In this document: positions 57,003-64,000 of the stretch, in pieces
Position numbering within the stretch: position 1 is the stretch's first letter
Layout of the letters: each line of letters starts with the position of its first letter
NCBI RefSeq assembly: GCF_001425605.1
Contig: NZ_LMRG01000006.1
Coordinates: forward strand, 1 to 64,000
Reading direction: 5' to 3'
DNA length: 64,000 nt
Source of the DNA: Rhizobium sp. Leaf453
Lineage (GTDB): Bacteria > Pseudomonadota > Alphaproteobacteria > Rhizobiales > Rhizobiaceae
Notes under the pieces: generated by a model
What the model was told of the DNA's origin: nothing
Database searches by the model: none
What the model saw: the letters and a program-made list of their open reading frames with translations, nothing else
Position numbers and translations under genes: made by a program

Positions 57003-60000
57003 TTGCGCGTGTCAGACTATTCAAGCTTCACAAGTCAGGCGTCATCGGACCCTTTCCAAATCTCAAACGCGTTAACCGCCGCAAAACTGGTCGAGATCAT
57101 GCATTCCGATCCGCGTCCGCATACTTTCGTCGCTTTAACGGGGGGAACAGCGGAGCGGATCGCCAGCGCAGCAATACATCTGGGTCCGGATATCGAGGTT
57201 ATCCTGTTCCCACCTTGGGACTGTCTTCCCTACGATCGCGTCGCGCCGTCCAAACAGGCGATGGGTCGGCGTATGGATGCGCTCCGTGTCTGGCTGCAAT
57301 CCTCGTCTAAGCCGAGGCTGCTCATCACCTCATTGAAAGCGGTGCTGCAGCCAACCCCACCTTTTTCTGTCGTGCGGGAAAGCGAGGTCACTCTCGAGGT
57401 TGGGCAGCCATTCGATCGTGACGCATTCAGAAAATTCGCGCTTAGAACTGGTTATCTGGAGGAGGCGCTCGCTGATGAGCCTGGCGAACTCGTGTTCCGC
57501 GAGGACGTCGTTGACATTTTTCCCGCCGGTAGCCCCGTCCCGATGCGCATCGTGCTCGACGGCAGTGACAGGATCGAGGAGCTACGGTTCTACAACGCCG
57601 AGACTCAGCGAACCACCAAAACGGTCGAGCAAATGACATTTGGGCCGGCTTCCGAGCTGATCCTCAGCAGCTTCTCAGACGCCGCCGATAGCCGTCCTGC
57701 ATCTGTTGAAGAGCAACTGCTGCAAGCCTACGGCACTATGCCAACGCTGGGTGATGTCGTTGACGGCAGTCTGCTCTCTTTACAGGAGGGATGGGACAGC
57801 AAACTCGACGAACTCATTGAGACCATTCAGGACGCGACAGATGCCCGTGCGCAATCCGAGTCGAGGGCGCGCCGAAAGCCAAGTCGGTTTTACCTTAATC
57901 GGGATGAGCTTCTTCGAGAACTTTCACCGTTTGACCGGTTTGACATCGATTACGCCGACGCTCGTCAACGAGGCCCGATCGAGGGGCGCAATCGTCGAAA
58001 GGCTCTGGTCACTTTTGTCGATCAGCAGAAAAAAGCGGGCCAATCCGTGGTACTCGCCGGCTGCGGTCGTTCGATGGATAATCTGGCGCGCGCCTTGGCG
58101 CGAATATCAGATGTGACGCCTGTTGATGATTGGAAGGCATGCGTTTCAGCGCCGGCGGGATCCATGTTGACACTAAAGTGTCGATTGGACCGAGGCTTTG
58201 CTGTCGACCACATTCAGGTCGTGACGACTGCAGACGTGCTGGGCGAAGAGACCGACGAAATCGATACCTCCTCATTCTTGAATGAGCCGCAAATTCAGCT
58301 TGGTGACGTCGTGGTTCACGAGGACCACGGCGTCGGCATCTTGCAGGGGCTCGAAATTCTTGATATCGAGGGGATAACTCAGGACGCGGCCCGGCTCGAA
58401 TATCGCGATGGCGGCTCAGTCCTCGTGCCGATGGCCGAGTTCGGCAAGCTGTGGCGTTACGGATCGTCGCCCGAAACGGTCACACTGGACCGCCTGCACA
58501 CCGAGGCCTGGGCCAAACGTCGGACCGAAATTGACAAGGACATTGAAGAAGCCGCTCGGCATCTAAAGCGGCTTGCCAAGGCTCGTCGCGAAACCACAGC
58601 AGAGGTCTTAGTCCCACCACACAAAGCTTACGCGGACTTCGTGCGGCGCTTTCCCTATGTGGAGACATCCCATCAGTCATCGGCCGTTCGAGCGGTCCTG
58701 CAGGATTTGAGCTCTGGAAAGCCGATGAATCGGCTGGTCTGCGGCGATGTCGGCTTCGGCAAGACCGAAATTGCCTTGAGGGCGGCGGCCGCAGTCGCCT
58801 TGTGTGGCGCGCAAGTGGTGGTCATAGCACCGACCACGGTTCTGGCCCGTCAGCATTATCTCACATTCGCGCGTCGGTTTGCCAATACGGATGTCAAGGT
58901 CGAAATGCTGTCGCGGGTTATCGATCAGAAGACGGCAGCTGACGTTAAAACCGGATTGGGGGCTGGAGATGTCGGCATTGTTATCGCCACGCACGCCGTG
59001 CTTGCAAAGGATGTTCGGTTCTCCCGGCTCGGGCTGCTGATCATCGATGAAGAGCACAAGTTTGGCGCGCGCGACAAACAGGCGATGAGATCTCTCTCGC
59101 CCGCATTGCATCTGCTGGCCATGTCAGCGACGCCGATCCCTCGGACGTTGCAATCGGCTATGATCGGTATTCAGGACGTCAGCATCCTTGCGACTTCGCC
59201 ATCAAAACGTCGGCCGGTCAGAACCACGCTTGGACCATTCGATCGCGCTTCCATGCGTGTCGCGCTGCTGCGCGAGTCTCGCCGCGGCGGGCAGAGTTTC
59301 GTTGTTGTGCCGCAAATTGAGGACATCGACGGCGTTCACGAAATGCTGAAAGACCTCGTCGCCGAGCTATCGATCCGCGTCGCGCACGGTAAAATGAAAG
59401 CTGCAGAGCTGGACAAGGTCATGGTCGGATTTGGCGACGGGGATGGGGATGTACTCCTGTCCACCAACATCATTGAAAGCGGGCTCGATATCCCGCGTGC
59501 AAACACTATCTTCATCTGGCGGGCCGATCGATTTGGCCTGGCGCAGTTACACCAACTGCGGGGCAGGGTCGGGCGTGGTCAGATACAAGGCTTAGCCATG
59601 CTTTTGGCAGACAATGAGATTTCGGGTGAAACGCGGGCTCGCCTGTTGACCATGGAGGCCTACGATCGCTTGGGCGCGGGCTTCGCGATGAGCATGCAGG
59701 ATCTCGATATGCGTGGCGCCGGCGATATTACCGGAGACGATCAGGCAGGGCACATGAGACTGCTCGGCGTCAGTCTTTATCAAAAACTCCTGGAACGCGC
59801 GGTACTAGCCAACGGCAAACGGGGATTTCGTGAGCAACAGGATGTGGCAATCAATATTGGCATCACCCAATCGATACCTGAAGACTACGTGTCGGACGGT
59901 ACGGTACGGCTCAACCTCTATACTCGACTGCTTCGCGCGGGTGATCAGGATGCGTTGGATGAACTGGAAGACGAGTTCGACGATCGCTTCGGCGAGCTCC

Positions 60001-60260
60001 CTGATGAGGTCTCCACACTCATCCGCCTTGCCAGACTTCGCGTTGCAGCCGCGGCGTATGGTGTCTGCAAGATCGATGCTGGACCACGCGGTTTGGCAAT
60101 GAGTTTTGCGTCAAAGCCCACCGTTAAGCAGCGCAACACGCTGACGAAGTTCTGTCAGGCCGAGTACCGCGATGAGCGGCTCGTGTTCACGGTCTCTATG
60201 GATGACGGCCCACAGCGCCTTTCACTACTGGAGAAGGTCTTCCGACAATCGGCAACCTAA
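57003..60260 (+). CDS. mfd: Transcription-repair coupling factor-type helicase Mfd, accessory copy
   Basis: 1085 residues from TTG 57003 (GGAG at 6 nt). The N-terminal UvrB-like modules are present but short (EVILFPPWDCLPYDRVAPSK). A CarD-like RNA-polymerase-interaction domain follows (LGDVVVHEDHGVGILQGLEI, about 435-500). The RecG-like motor has Walker A GDVGFGKTE near 579, APTTVLARQHY, DEEHKFGAR near 681, SATPIPRTLQ, STNIIESGLDIPRANTI and QLRGRVGRG. A TRCF C-terminal domain ends it. Mfd removes stalled RNA polymerase and recruits UvrA. Housekeeping Mfd is usually about 1150-1170 residues, and the DNA-damage and stress neighbours suggest this is a second copy on an accessory replicon. Confidence 0.92.
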   Translation: MRVSDYSSFTSQASSDPFQISNALTAAKLVEIMHSDPRPHTFVALTGGTAERIASAAIHLGPDIEVILFPPWDCLPYDRVAPSKQAMGRRMDALRVWLQSSSKPRLLITSLKAVLQPTPPFSVVRESEVTLEVGQPFDRDAFRKFALRTGYLEEALADEPGELVFREDVVDIFPAGSPVPMRIVLDGSDRIEELRFYNAETQRTTKTVEQMTFGPASELILSSFSDAADSRPASVEEQLLQAYGTMPTLGDVVDGSLLSLQEGWDSKLDELIETIQDATDARAQSESRARRKPSRFYLNRDELLRELSPFDRFDIDYADARQRGPIEGRNRRKALVTFVDQQKKAGQSVVLAGCGRSMDNLARALARISDVTPVDDWKACVSAPAGSMLTLKCRLDRGFAVDHIQVVTTADVLGEETDEIDTSSFLNEPQIQLGDVVVHEDHGVGILQGLEILDIEGITQDAARLEYRDGGSVLVPMAEFGKLWRYGSSPETVTLDRLHTEAWAKRRTEIDKDIEEAARHLKRLAKARRETTAEVLVPPHKAYADFVRRFPYVETSHQSSAVRAVLQDLSSGKPMNRLVCGDVGFGKTEIALRAAAAVALCGAQVVVIAPTTVLARQHYLTFARRFANTDVKVEMLSRVIDQKTAADVKTGLGAGDVGIVIATHAVLAKDVRFSRLGLLIIDEEHKFGARDKQAMRSLSPALHLLAMSATPIPRTLQSAMIGIQDVSILATSPSKRRPVRTTLGPFDRASMRVALLRESRRGGQSFVVVPQIEDIDGVHEMLKDLVAELSIRVAHGKMKAAELDKVMVGFGDGDGDVLLSTNIIESGLDIPRANTIFIWRADRFGLAQLHQLRGRVGRGQIQGLAMLLADNEISGETRARLLTMEAYDRLGAGFAMSMQDLDMRGAGDITGDDQAGHMRLLGVSLYQKLLERAVLANGKRGFREQQDVAINIGITQSIPEDYVSDGTVRLNLYTRLLRAGDQDALDELEDEFDDRFGELPDEVSTLIRLARLRVAAAAYGVCKIDAGPRGLAMSFASKPTVKQRNTLTKFCQAEYRDERLVFTVSMDDGPQRLSLLEKVFRQSAT

Positions 60261-60279
60261 CACGCAGTTGGCCACGGGG

Positions 60280-60304
60280 GGAACTTCCTGCTTTATTGAC
60301 CGTT
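60280..60304 (+). promoter_or_regulatory. Perfect EcfG-type promoter (GGAAC-N16-CGTT)
   Basis: GGAAC at 60280-60284, 16-nt spacer, CGTT at 60301-60304, 28 nt upstream of the PPOX-fold gene start. Confidence 0.8.
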
Positions 60305-60331
60305 TTCTCAAAACGATAAAGGAGAAAACGT

Positions 60332-60814
60332 GTGGCGTATATCGAAGATGAAAACGAAAAAGTCTGGGAGCTCGCTGAAAAAATCGGGTTCTGCATGCTT
60401 ACCACCCAATCCGGTTCGGATCTGAAGGCAAGGCCAATGTCCTCTCATGGGGAGCGGATCGAGAATGCCTTCTATTTCTTAACGGATGTGGACAGCCATA
60501 AGGATGACGAGGTGGCACTGCACCCGAATGTCTGTCTGGCGTTTGCCGACTCGAAGGGACAAAAATATGTGTCCATCTCCGGGGTCGCCGAGGTGCAAAA
60601 CGATCGCGAGAAGATCCGCGACCTTTGGTCGACACCTGCAAAGGCTTGGTGGGACAGCGCCGACGATCCGTCGATCCGCATCCTGAAGGTCACCCCAAGC
60701 TCGGCCGAATACTGGGACAGCCCCGGCACCGTGATCAGCTACATCAAGATGGCGGCGGCGGCAGTTACCAACACGCGACCCGATCTGGGCGACAACGCCA
60801 AGGTTGAGATGTGA
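60332..60814 (+). CDS. General stress protein 26-like, PPOX-fold flavin-binding protein
   Basis: 160 residues, GTG 60332 with AAGGAG at 8-13 nt upstream. The pyridoxamine-phosphate-oxidase-like split barrel is evident: KIGFCMLTTQSGSDLKARPM near the start, FYFLTDVDSHKDDEVALHPN, VCLAFADSKGQKYVSISGVA and LWSTPAKAWW, then ILKVTPSSAEYWDSP. Proteins of this type (GsiA/general stress protein 26) bind FMN or FAD. A perfect EcfG-type promoter precedes it and a hairpin terminator follows, so it is a single-gene stress unit. Confidence 0.9.
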   Translation: MAYIEDENEKVWELAEKIGFCMLTTQSGSDLKARPMSSHGERIENAFYFLTDVDSHKDDEVALHPNVCLAFADSKGQKYVSISGVAEVQNDREKIRDLWSTPAKAWWDSADDPSIRILKVTPSSAEYWDSPGTVISYIKMAAAAVTNTRPDLGDNAKVEM

Positions 60815-60820
60815 TTGCAA

Positions 60821-60843
60821 TGGCGGGCAGACCATGCCCGCCA
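60821..60843 (+). terminator. Hairpin terminator behind the PPOX gene
   Basis: Perfect 9-bp stem TGGCGGGCA / TGCCCGCCA with a 5-nt loop, 7 nt after the stop, followed by the pyrimidine-rich GTTCTCTC. Confidence 0.6.
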
Positions 60844-60881
60844 GTTCTCTCAGATCCTGACTTATTCGATGAGGGCCAGCG

Positions 60882-61184
60882 ATGACGGAAACGTTCAAGC
60901 CAACAGCAGCGGTTGCCAAGCAGGCGGCAAAAGGGTTGGAGCTGCGCGAGAAATTCAATCGTGGCGGCACGGAGATCGGCGTGGCGAGGGCTCGCGATCT
61001 CAAGAACCAGCGCGAGCTCAGCGTCGACACGGTCAAACGGATGAAGAGCTACTTTAAGCGGCATAAGGTGGACAAGCGTGCCAAGAATTTCGGCGACGAC
61101 GACAATCCGTCCGCCGGCTACATCGCCTGGCTTCTCTGGGGCGGGGACGAGGGTCGTGACTGGGCGTACAGCAAACTGAAATAA
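60882..61184 (+). CDS. Small conserved-type basic protein
   Basis: 100 residues, ATG 60882 with GAGGG at 7 nt upstream. The product is basic and helical: KGLELREKFNRGGTEIGVAR, then LSVDTVKRMKSYFKRHKVDK and PSAGYIAWLLWGGDEGRDWA. This RGGTxIGVARARDLKN...GYIAWLLWGGD pattern also occurs in proteins encoded by phages and in stress-gene clusters, but I know of no assigned function. The next gene (DUF2945) follows 41 nt later in the same direction. Confidence 0.78.
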   Translation: MTETFKPTAAVAKQAAKGLELREKFNRGGTEIGVARARDLKNQRELSVDTVKRMKSYFKRHKVDKRAKNFGDDDNPSAGYIAWLLWGGDEGRDWAYSKLK

Positions 61185-61225
61185 CCTAGTCGGCTTGGTG
61201 CCAAACAGTTTTAGGAGATATCAGC

Positions 61226-61435
61226 ATGGCAAAGACGCTCAGCAAGGGCGACAAGGTCGAATGGCAAACCAGCCAGGGCAAGACCCAAGGTAAGGTCGTC
61301 AAAAAACAGACCACCTCGACAAAGATCAAGGGCCATGAGGTCAAGGCTTCGAAGTCGGATCCGCAGTACATCGTCGCAAGCGCAAAGACAGGCAAGCGGG
61401 CCGCTCACAAGCCCGGCGCTCTACATAAGGCGTAG
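61226..61435 (+). CDS. DUF2945 (Tudor-like) small protein
   Basis: 69 residues, AGGAG at 9 nt before ATG 61226. The whole length fits DUF2945: LSKGDKVEWQTSQGKTQGKV, then SKSDPQYIVASAKTGKRAAH and KPGALHK. The fold is a small SH3/Tudor-like barrel; the family is often called hypervirulence-associated, with no proven role. It probably shares a transcript with the gene before it. Confidence 0.88.
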   Translation: MAKTLSKGDKVEWQTSQGKTQGKVVKKQTTSTKIKGHEVKASKSDPQYIVASAKTGKRAAHKPGALHKA

Positions 61436-61548
61436 GAGCTTGGTTGTTGCTCCCGATTGAATTCGTCAGGTTGCTTGTCAAAGAAGCCACTTGGCCTGAG
61501 CGTCGCCGAGCACCTCAGTCAGAATGCATGCCGAAGTCGAAGTGCTTT

Positions 61549-61763
61549 TCAAGCTGCCACGGGGGTTCGTGTATCTTCACACATCCATGCCTCAACTTTT
61601 GCCGCTTGAACCGTTCGCCGCGCGTCAGGAGATCCTTGCCCAAACGCTTCCTGCCCTCTCCATCCAGCGCCAGATTGCTCCTACACCAGAGCCGGCTGCG
61701 AACAACAAAGTATCGGCCGTTCGGTGTTACTGAGTATCCTTTGCTCTTGGTTCGCGACGTCAT
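61549..61763 (-). pseudogene. Frameshifted small rhizobial gene
   Basis: From ATG 61763: SRTKSKGYSVTPNGRYFVVR, then SRLWCRSNLALDGEGRKRLG, typical of a small family with the pattern GYSVTPDGRYFVVRGRLWR. Near 61650 the frame slips; the next frame continues DARRTVQAAKVEAWMCED before a TGA at 61549-61551. One indel explains it. Confidence 0.55.
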
Positions 61764-62278
61764 CGGCGGGCCTAGGGCAGGCAGACGGGCCAGGCGGACC
61801 CGCAAGTCAGTTACCACTGGATGGCTCTCCTCTATAGGCCTAAAACCACCGGACTGCGTCGCGTCAAACTGCTCAATGACCCTTTCAAAGCCACCCTTTC
61901 GAAGGCCTCGGGACAACAGCTATGACGATCGCGCCGCCACCGTCCTGGGATGAAGAGTTACCTCAATTGCTTGCGTGGAAGTCCGGGCGATCCCTAGCAA
62001 AGTTTTGGCAATTTGCGCTGCCTTGGCCGCGCGGTAGGGTATCCAGCCGTCATGGCGAATGTCCCCGATCGACCCCACCCGATCTGACACTCTTCCGCAA
62101 TAATTCGTTCACCATTCAACATGAGTGCCTTAGACTCGCACGTGGCTCGGCAGTTGGCACGGGTCAAGCTTTTCCGAGCGATCATTTCCTCATTGACACC
62201 GCTTGTCTGACTATCGCGCGATTCACCCAAGTGTACTCAAAAAATTGTACACTGGAATTTTTGTCTTTGCGCTGTCTG
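61764..62278. other. Gene-poor region
   Basis: Over 500 bp. Overlapping frames on both strands (for example 61922-62317) have no ribosome site or family pattern. Nothing is claimed here. Confidence 0.3.
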
Positions 62279-62303
62279 GGAACTGATCAGTCTGCTGCGC
62301 GTT
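62279..62303 (+). promoter_or_regulatory. Perfect EcfG-type promoter (GGAAC-N16-CGTT)
   Basis: GGAAC at 62279-62283, 16-nt spacer, CGTT at 62300-62303, 32 nt upstream of the small gene at 62335. Confidence 0.78.
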
Positions 62304-62334
62304 TGCTGCGAAACTGAATAACTGGAGAGCACCC

Positions 62335-62523
62335 ATGCCGGACGATCAAGACCTTTCTCGTAGTGCCATCGACAGTCCGAAAGCCTCAAAAACGCAGTTT
62401 ACCCAAGGCGGAAGCCCGGCATATTTGGCGATTTTGGAAGCTTTGAAGGCCGACAATCCGCAAGATGTGTCCAAGCCGAATTTATCGGTCATGATGATGC
62501 AAGCGCAACAAGGTCGTGCTTAG
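62335..62523 (+). CDS. Small hypothetical protein under an EcfG-type promoter
   Basis: 62 residues, ATG 62335 with GGAGAG at 5-7 nt. The N-terminus is polar and probably disordered (MPDDQDLSRSAIDSPKAS); then comes GGSPAYLAILEALKADNPQD and a methionine-rich end (VMMMQAQQGRA). It is not a known family. The promoter and ribosome site make it credible as a stress gene. The 240 bp behind it (62524-62761) show nothing. Confidence 0.68.
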   Translation: MPDDQDLSRSAIDSPKASKTQFTQGGSPAYLAILEALKADNPQDVSKPNLSVMMMQAQQGRA

Positions 62524-62761
62524 CCTACCTGTTTTGCTGGGGGAACACACGTCGGTCTGACAAGACCCACCATCTGAGGCCTCGTAATTGTCGATGAAGC
62601 GGAGAAGCCGGGCGGCTCCTCGATGGCATCTGCAAAATCCGTCAAATTCCGCAGTGAAGTTTCCTTCCCCGGCAAGTTCATCAGGGCTAAATCACTAGTC
62701 CACTTCTCCGGTCAAATTCGAAGCACTCCACCCTCTCAAGCGGCATTCATCCACGTCAACA

Positions 62762-63025
62762 TTAATCACTAAATGTTCCTCGCGCGCCGAGATACTCCTG
62801 CGCTAGATGGTGAATCGCCTCCTCAGCGATGTCAAGTGGCCAGCCGACGCTCTCAGCTCTGTGGGCAAGCGCTATGAATGCCTCCGGTATATCAGGGCCG
62901 GCTGCAGCCTCGACGCTGATGTTGGCCATCGAGACAAGATCGTCGAAGGACTGCTTAAGGGCTTCGGCTGCGCGCTTGACACTTACATCGCCGACCGGTC
63001 GGGCAATTGATTGCATTGGTGGCAT
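62762..63025 (-). CDS. Small helical protein, member of a duplicated family
   Basis: 87 residues, ATG 63025 with GGAAAAG upstream. Helical throughout: AAEALKQSFDDLVSMANISV, GPDIPEAFIALAHRAESVGW and PLDIAEEAIHHLAQEYLGAR. A broken paralogue lies at 50780-51030. The intact gene has only a poor EcfG-like element (GGAAC-N17-AGTT near 63140-63165), whereas the broken copy has a perfect one. Function unknown. Confidence 0.72.
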   Translation of the reverse strand: MPPMQSIARPVGDVSVKRAAEALKQSFDDLVSMANISVEAAAGPDIPEAFIALAHRAESVGWPLDIAEEAIHHLAQEYLGARGTFSD

Positions 63026-63378
63026 GATCTTTTCCGTTAGCTATGGATGATTGTTCAGAGAGCAGTCACCGACTTTTCGGTTGGACGAAACAACGTAGGG
63101 ACAAATAAACGCCCAGATGCCAACCGTTTGACGTCGTTAACTGGGGTGAGCCGAAGAATGTTCCATGACGAAAGAATAGACCAACCATTAATTTCGCACG
63201 CCCCTTCAGTCCTATAGCTTTACTTTGACGGGGCATCTTATTGTGTGAAGGAGAGGGCTACTAATGAAAGGCAAAGCGGTCAGATGTAACGGCCAGACGG
63301 AGCACCGAGAAACTGCAGGGGGCGCGTCTGATCGGCAAAAATCGCGCCGCCGCGTTCCCGACCGAGACCATAAGGGCA
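63026..63378. other. Intergenic, no supported gene
   Basis: About 350 bp between two minus-strand genes. It holds the upstream region of the gene at 62762-63025. No further motif was identified. Confidence 0.3.
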
Positions 63379-63948
63379 TCAGAACTTCCGACTGAGGAAG
63401 AGGGAATGTCGTTCGCCGAAACGCCACAAGGTGTCAGTCGCTTTTGAAATGCCAATCCGCTTGCCCACCACAAGCTCAGGTGCACTTTCGGGATAAAGAA
63501 GTTCAAAACTTGCCTCGCTCAGAGACATGCCATCGTAACGTCCGTCGACAGCGAGTGCCTCGCATAATCGTCCGGGGCCACTGCAAAGTTTATGCAAGCT
63601 CACTTTGCCACGTCGCTGCTGCATGACGTCAATCCCCTTTTTTGGGCACAAGGCACGGATCAGAACGGCGCTTCCCGGCTGGCAAACAAAGTTCAAACAC
63701 CAGTGGAGCCCATATGAGCGATAGACATAGATGCTCCCTGGCTTTTCAAACATCGAGCCGTTTCGCGCTGTCCGTCCACGAAAACTGTGTGAGGCAGGAT
63801 CCGCAACGCTATAAGCTTCCGTCTCGACAATGACACCGCCCACTCCATCGATAAGAAGGCTCCACCCGACAAGATCGGGAGCAACACATTCAGCCGGGCG
63901 ATCGAAGAGCGCCGTTGTCGGGCTCCCGTCAGAGTGTACGGGCGTCAT
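63379..63948 (-). CDS. 3-methyladenine DNA glycosylase, AAG/MPG family
   Basis: 189 residues, full length for bacterial members. The catalytic block VIVETEAYSVADPASHSFRG contains the Glu that activates water (ETEAY), followed by RTARNGSMFEKPGSIYVYRS and YGLHWCLNFVC, where the intercalating Tyr and base pocket lie. GPGRLCEALAVDGRYDG and GKRIGISKATD complete the fold. It excises alkylated purines in base-excision repair. Together with mfd it adds a DNA-repair theme to this end of the window. Confidence 0.93.
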   Translation of the reverse strand: MTPVHSDGSPTTALFDRPAECVAPDLVGWSLLIDGVGGVIVETEAYSVADPASHSFRGRTARNGSMFEKPGSIYVYRSYGLHWCLNFVCQPGSAVLIRALCPKKGIDVMQQRRGKVSLHKLCSGPGRLCEALAVDGRYDGMSLSEASFELLYPESAPELVVGKRIGISKATDTLWRFGERHSLFLSRKF

Positions 63949-63954
63949 CGGTTT

Positions 63955-64000
63955 CTAACCGTGTTCTCTTAGAATATGCGCTTGCGCTTCAAGTAAGGCC
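63955..64000 (-). CDS. Possible C-terminal end of a further gene
   Basis: The minus strand entering the window reads ALLEAQAHILREHG and stops (TAG, 63955-63957) 6 nt before the glycosylase start. It is too short to identify; the close spacing suggests an operon with the glycosylase. Confidence 0.3.
   Translation of the reverse strand, partial: ALLEAQAHILREHG

Noticed and set aside
61922-62317. 131-codon plus-strand frame
   Set aside because: No ribosome site, no recognisable pattern, and it runs across the EcfG promoter of the next gene.

Overview
This window looks like an accessory replicon or genomic island of a Rhizobiaceae-type alphaproteobacterium (Rhizobium, Agrobacterium or a close relative). 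The grounds are a ugpBAEC operon, serralysin/RTX-type proteins, poly-HAMP and HDFNN-type hybrid histidine kinases, many tiny rhizobial hypothetical genes, GSR (EcfG-type) promoter motifs and several transposase families. No rRNA, tRNA, CRISPR array or replication origin was found.

Layout. 1-9.6 kb: an alcohol dehydrogenase fragment, a hypothetical gene, a YidB-like relic, then two co-directional hybrid histidine kinases; the first carries eleven 92-residue HAMP units and three receiver domains. 10.3-14.4 kb: the sn-glycerol-3-phosphate ABC transporter ugpB-A-E-C (minus strand). 15.3-20.2 kb: a large calcium-binding RTX protein and divergent LuxR- and AraC-type regulators. 20.2-25.2 kb: small genes, including a three-gene operon (single-domain response regulator plus two small proteins) with a broken partial copy beside it. 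26.5-30.6 kb: an insertion-sequence graveyard (IS21, IS630, IS66 fragments) around one apparently intact IS110-type element. 30.6-37 kb: a chemoreceptor with a fossil cheW behind it, a frameshifted CarH/LitR-like B12 photoreceptor regulator, a receiver-domain relic, and a PAS-PAS hybrid kinase. 37-41.3 kb: transposase, sugar-ABC ATPase and uvrA fossils plus two small intact genes.

41.7-50.9 kb is the most unusual block: four overlapping or closely spaced large genes in which glycosyltransferases are fused to UDP-galactopyranose mutase, to a Gfo/Idh/MocA plus zinc-MDR double oxidoreductase, and to a glycoside hydrolase. It is probably a pathway for a galactofuranose-containing surface glycan. 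It is followed (51.3-55.4 kb) by an AttEFGH-like set: ABC ATPase, FtsX-type permease and CrtC/AttH lipocalin-like protein. 55.8-64 kb holds DNA and stress functions: an internally deleted topoisomerase IB, DUF2177, a second-type Mfd helicase, a PPOX-fold general stress protein, DUF2945, small stress genes and a 3-methyladenine DNA glycosylase.

Two themes run through the window. First, six perfect GGAAC-N16-CGTT sites, each just upstream of a small gene or its relic, plus two near-matches, suggest that many of the small genes belong to the EcfG general stress regulon. Second, the pseudogene load is high (at least a dozen recognisable relics), as expected of a decaying accessory region; sequencing indels could explain some of the single frameshifts. 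All calls come from reading the sequence; no database search was run.
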